Assembly (NCBI GenBank): GCA_050124775.1
Contig: JASFEP010000275.1
Location: 1 to 6,300 of the forward strand
Source of the DNA: WTAW01 sp050124775
GTDB taxonomy: Bacteria; Acidobacteriota; Aminicenantia; Aminicenantales; Aminicenantaceae
Direction of reading: 5' to 3'
Length of the DNA: 6,300 nucleotides
Positions 5,403-6,300 of this stretch are shown here, in pieces. The notes under the pieces are model-generated. The model saw only the letters and a list, made by a program, of their open reading frames with translations. It searched no databases and was not told the DNA's origin. A program made the position numbers and the translations under genes. Each line of letters begins with the position of its first letter. Position 1 is the first letter of the stretch.

Positions 5403-6300
5403 ATGGATAACAAATTGATCAACAGAAGGCAATTCATGAAATCTTCTGTTACGGGGATGGCAGGCTTTATTTGCCTTCCTTCTACAGCAAAAAGACAGGA
5501 TAAAAACCAAAGGGAGAAAAAACTCATCTACCGTACCCTTGGAAAGACTGGGATACAAGTTCCAGTGATCGGAATGGGAATATTGTCTTCCGGTAGCCCG
5601 GCACTTATGCGGGCAGCACTCGATGCGGGAATCACTCACTTCGATAGCACCGCAGCTCAGCCTCAGCAAATGCGCAACGAGGAAATGATCGGTGAAATCC
5701 TAAAGGAAGTGCCTCGGGAATCTGTTGTATTCGGCACCAAGATTCATCTTTTCCCAGATTACAAAACAGGTCTTTATACAAAAACAGTAACAGAAGATGA
5801 TTTTCTCAAGAAACTTGATATGGCTCTTAAACGTTTGAAAATGGACTATGTGGATATTGTTTACCACCATATGGTCTCTCGAAGAGAATCAGCCTTTCAT
5901 GAGCCTGTAATGAAAGCTATGGAGAAGGCAAAAAAGGCTGGGAAAGCTCGATTTCTCGGCATCACCTCCCATAGCAATGTTGCAGAGGCGGTTAATGCAG
6001 CCGCTGATTCAAATTTTTATGAGGTCGTAATGGCTGCTCACTATCACAAACAGAAAAATCTTGGGGCGGTTAAAGAAGCCATTGCCAAAGCTGCAAAAGC
6101 AGGATTAGGGGTTATCGCTATAAAAGTCATTATGGGAAATTGGACAAAGGACGAAGAACCTGTAAATCCGCGTGCTTCTTTGAAATGGGTTCTGCAAGAC
6201 TCCAATGTCCATGCTACAATTCCGGGATTCAGCAACTTTGAAGAGATGAATGAAGACCTCTCGATTATGGAAGATTTGAGTTTAACAGAAGATGAAAAGA
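5403..6300 (+). CDS. Tat-leader aldo/keto reductase lacking the usual catalytic Tyr, partial
   Basis: The frame is open for 299 codons to the right edge. Residues 7-13, NRRQFMK, form a twin-arginine motif followed by a weakly hydrophobic stretch (14-29), so export of the folded protein through Tat is likely. The reductase domain starts at about residue 41: YRTLGKTGIQVPVIGMG (43-59), AALDAGITHFDS with Asp81, RNEEMIG (91-97), FGTKI with Lys113, MDYVDIVYHH with His156, GITSHSN (186-192), AGLGVIAIKV and SLKWVLQDSNVHATIPGFSN. These are the ordered landmarks of the family, which uses NADPH to reduce carbonyls. Asp81, Lys113 and His156 fit the D-Y-K-H tetrad, but the segment after Asp81 reads STAAQPQQMRN, with no Tyr where family members normally have it about five residues after the Asp. 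The enzyme may be altered or non-reductive, or another residue may substitute. Probably most of the protein is present, with a C-terminal part missing beyond the edge. Confidence 0.9.
   Translation, partial: MDNKLINRRQFMKSSVTGMAGFICLPSTAKRQDKNQREKKLIYRTLGKTGIQVPVIGMGILSSGSPALMRAALDAGITHFDSTAAQPQQMRNEEMIGEILKEVPRESVVFGTKIHLFPDYKTGLYTKTVTEDDFLKKLDMALKRLKMDYVDIVYHHMVSRRESAFHEPVMKAMEKAKKAGKARFLGITSHSNVAEAVNAAADSNFYEVVMAAHYHKQKNLGAVKEAIAKAAKAGLGVIAIKVIMGNWTKDEEPVNPRASLKWVLQDSNVHATIPGFSNFEEMNEDLSIMEDLSLTEDEK

Noticed and set aside
5306..5669. Minus-strand open frames over the start of the aldo/keto reductase
   Set aside because: They are antisense to a well-supported Tat leader and reductase N-terminus and have no domain features.

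Overview
The window looks like an ordinary chromosomal stretch from a Gram-negative bacterium with a mid-range GC content. It carries three exported proteins of different types: a Sec-type secreted repeat protein, a probable lipoprotein and a probable Tat substrate. The style of the genes (PD40 propeller lipoprotein, Tat-leader aldo/keto reductase, SnoaL-like ester cyclase, amidohydrolase-2) is common in Desulfobacterota and in poorly cultured groups such as Zixibacteria, KSB1 or Aminicenantes. I cannot place the organism more precisely from sequence alone. I see no phage, transposon, CRISPR, tRNA or rRNA.

Layout. (1) Positions 1-882, minus strand: the 5' 294 codons of a secreted cysteine-rich protein that runs off the left edge. 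It has a signal peptide, a small beta-rich domain and then tandem 42-44-residue units with a strict cysteine pattern, arranged as A-B-A-B. It is the least familiar and most interesting gene here. (2) About 1020-1392, plus strand: a decayed ester cyclase (SnoaL-like) gene with an in-frame stop and a one-base frameshift in a T run. (3) Positions 1426-3857, minus strand: three genes in one direction, transcribed in the order small three-helix membrane protein, metal-dependent amidohydrolase, alpha/beta hydrolase. The first two are 20 bases apart and probably co-transcribed; the third follows after 168 bases that contain a short palindrome. (4) Positions 3858-4157: a divergent AT-rich spacer with two inverted-repeat elements built on GGTTATAAAAT. 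(5) Positions 4158-5162, plus strand: a probable lipoprotein with a TolB-like PD40 beta-propeller. (6) Positions 5403-6300, plus strand: a Tat-leader aldo/keto reductase that runs off the right edge. It keeps the active-site Asp, Lys and His but lacks the usual catalytic Tyr.

The minus-strand hydrolase pair could act on the same small organic substrate or pathway, but nothing in the window identifies it. The flanking genes look like single transcription units. No multi-gene novel system is evident. The points worth following up are the repeat protein, the tyrosine-less reductase, the paired inverted repeats and the decayed cyclase.
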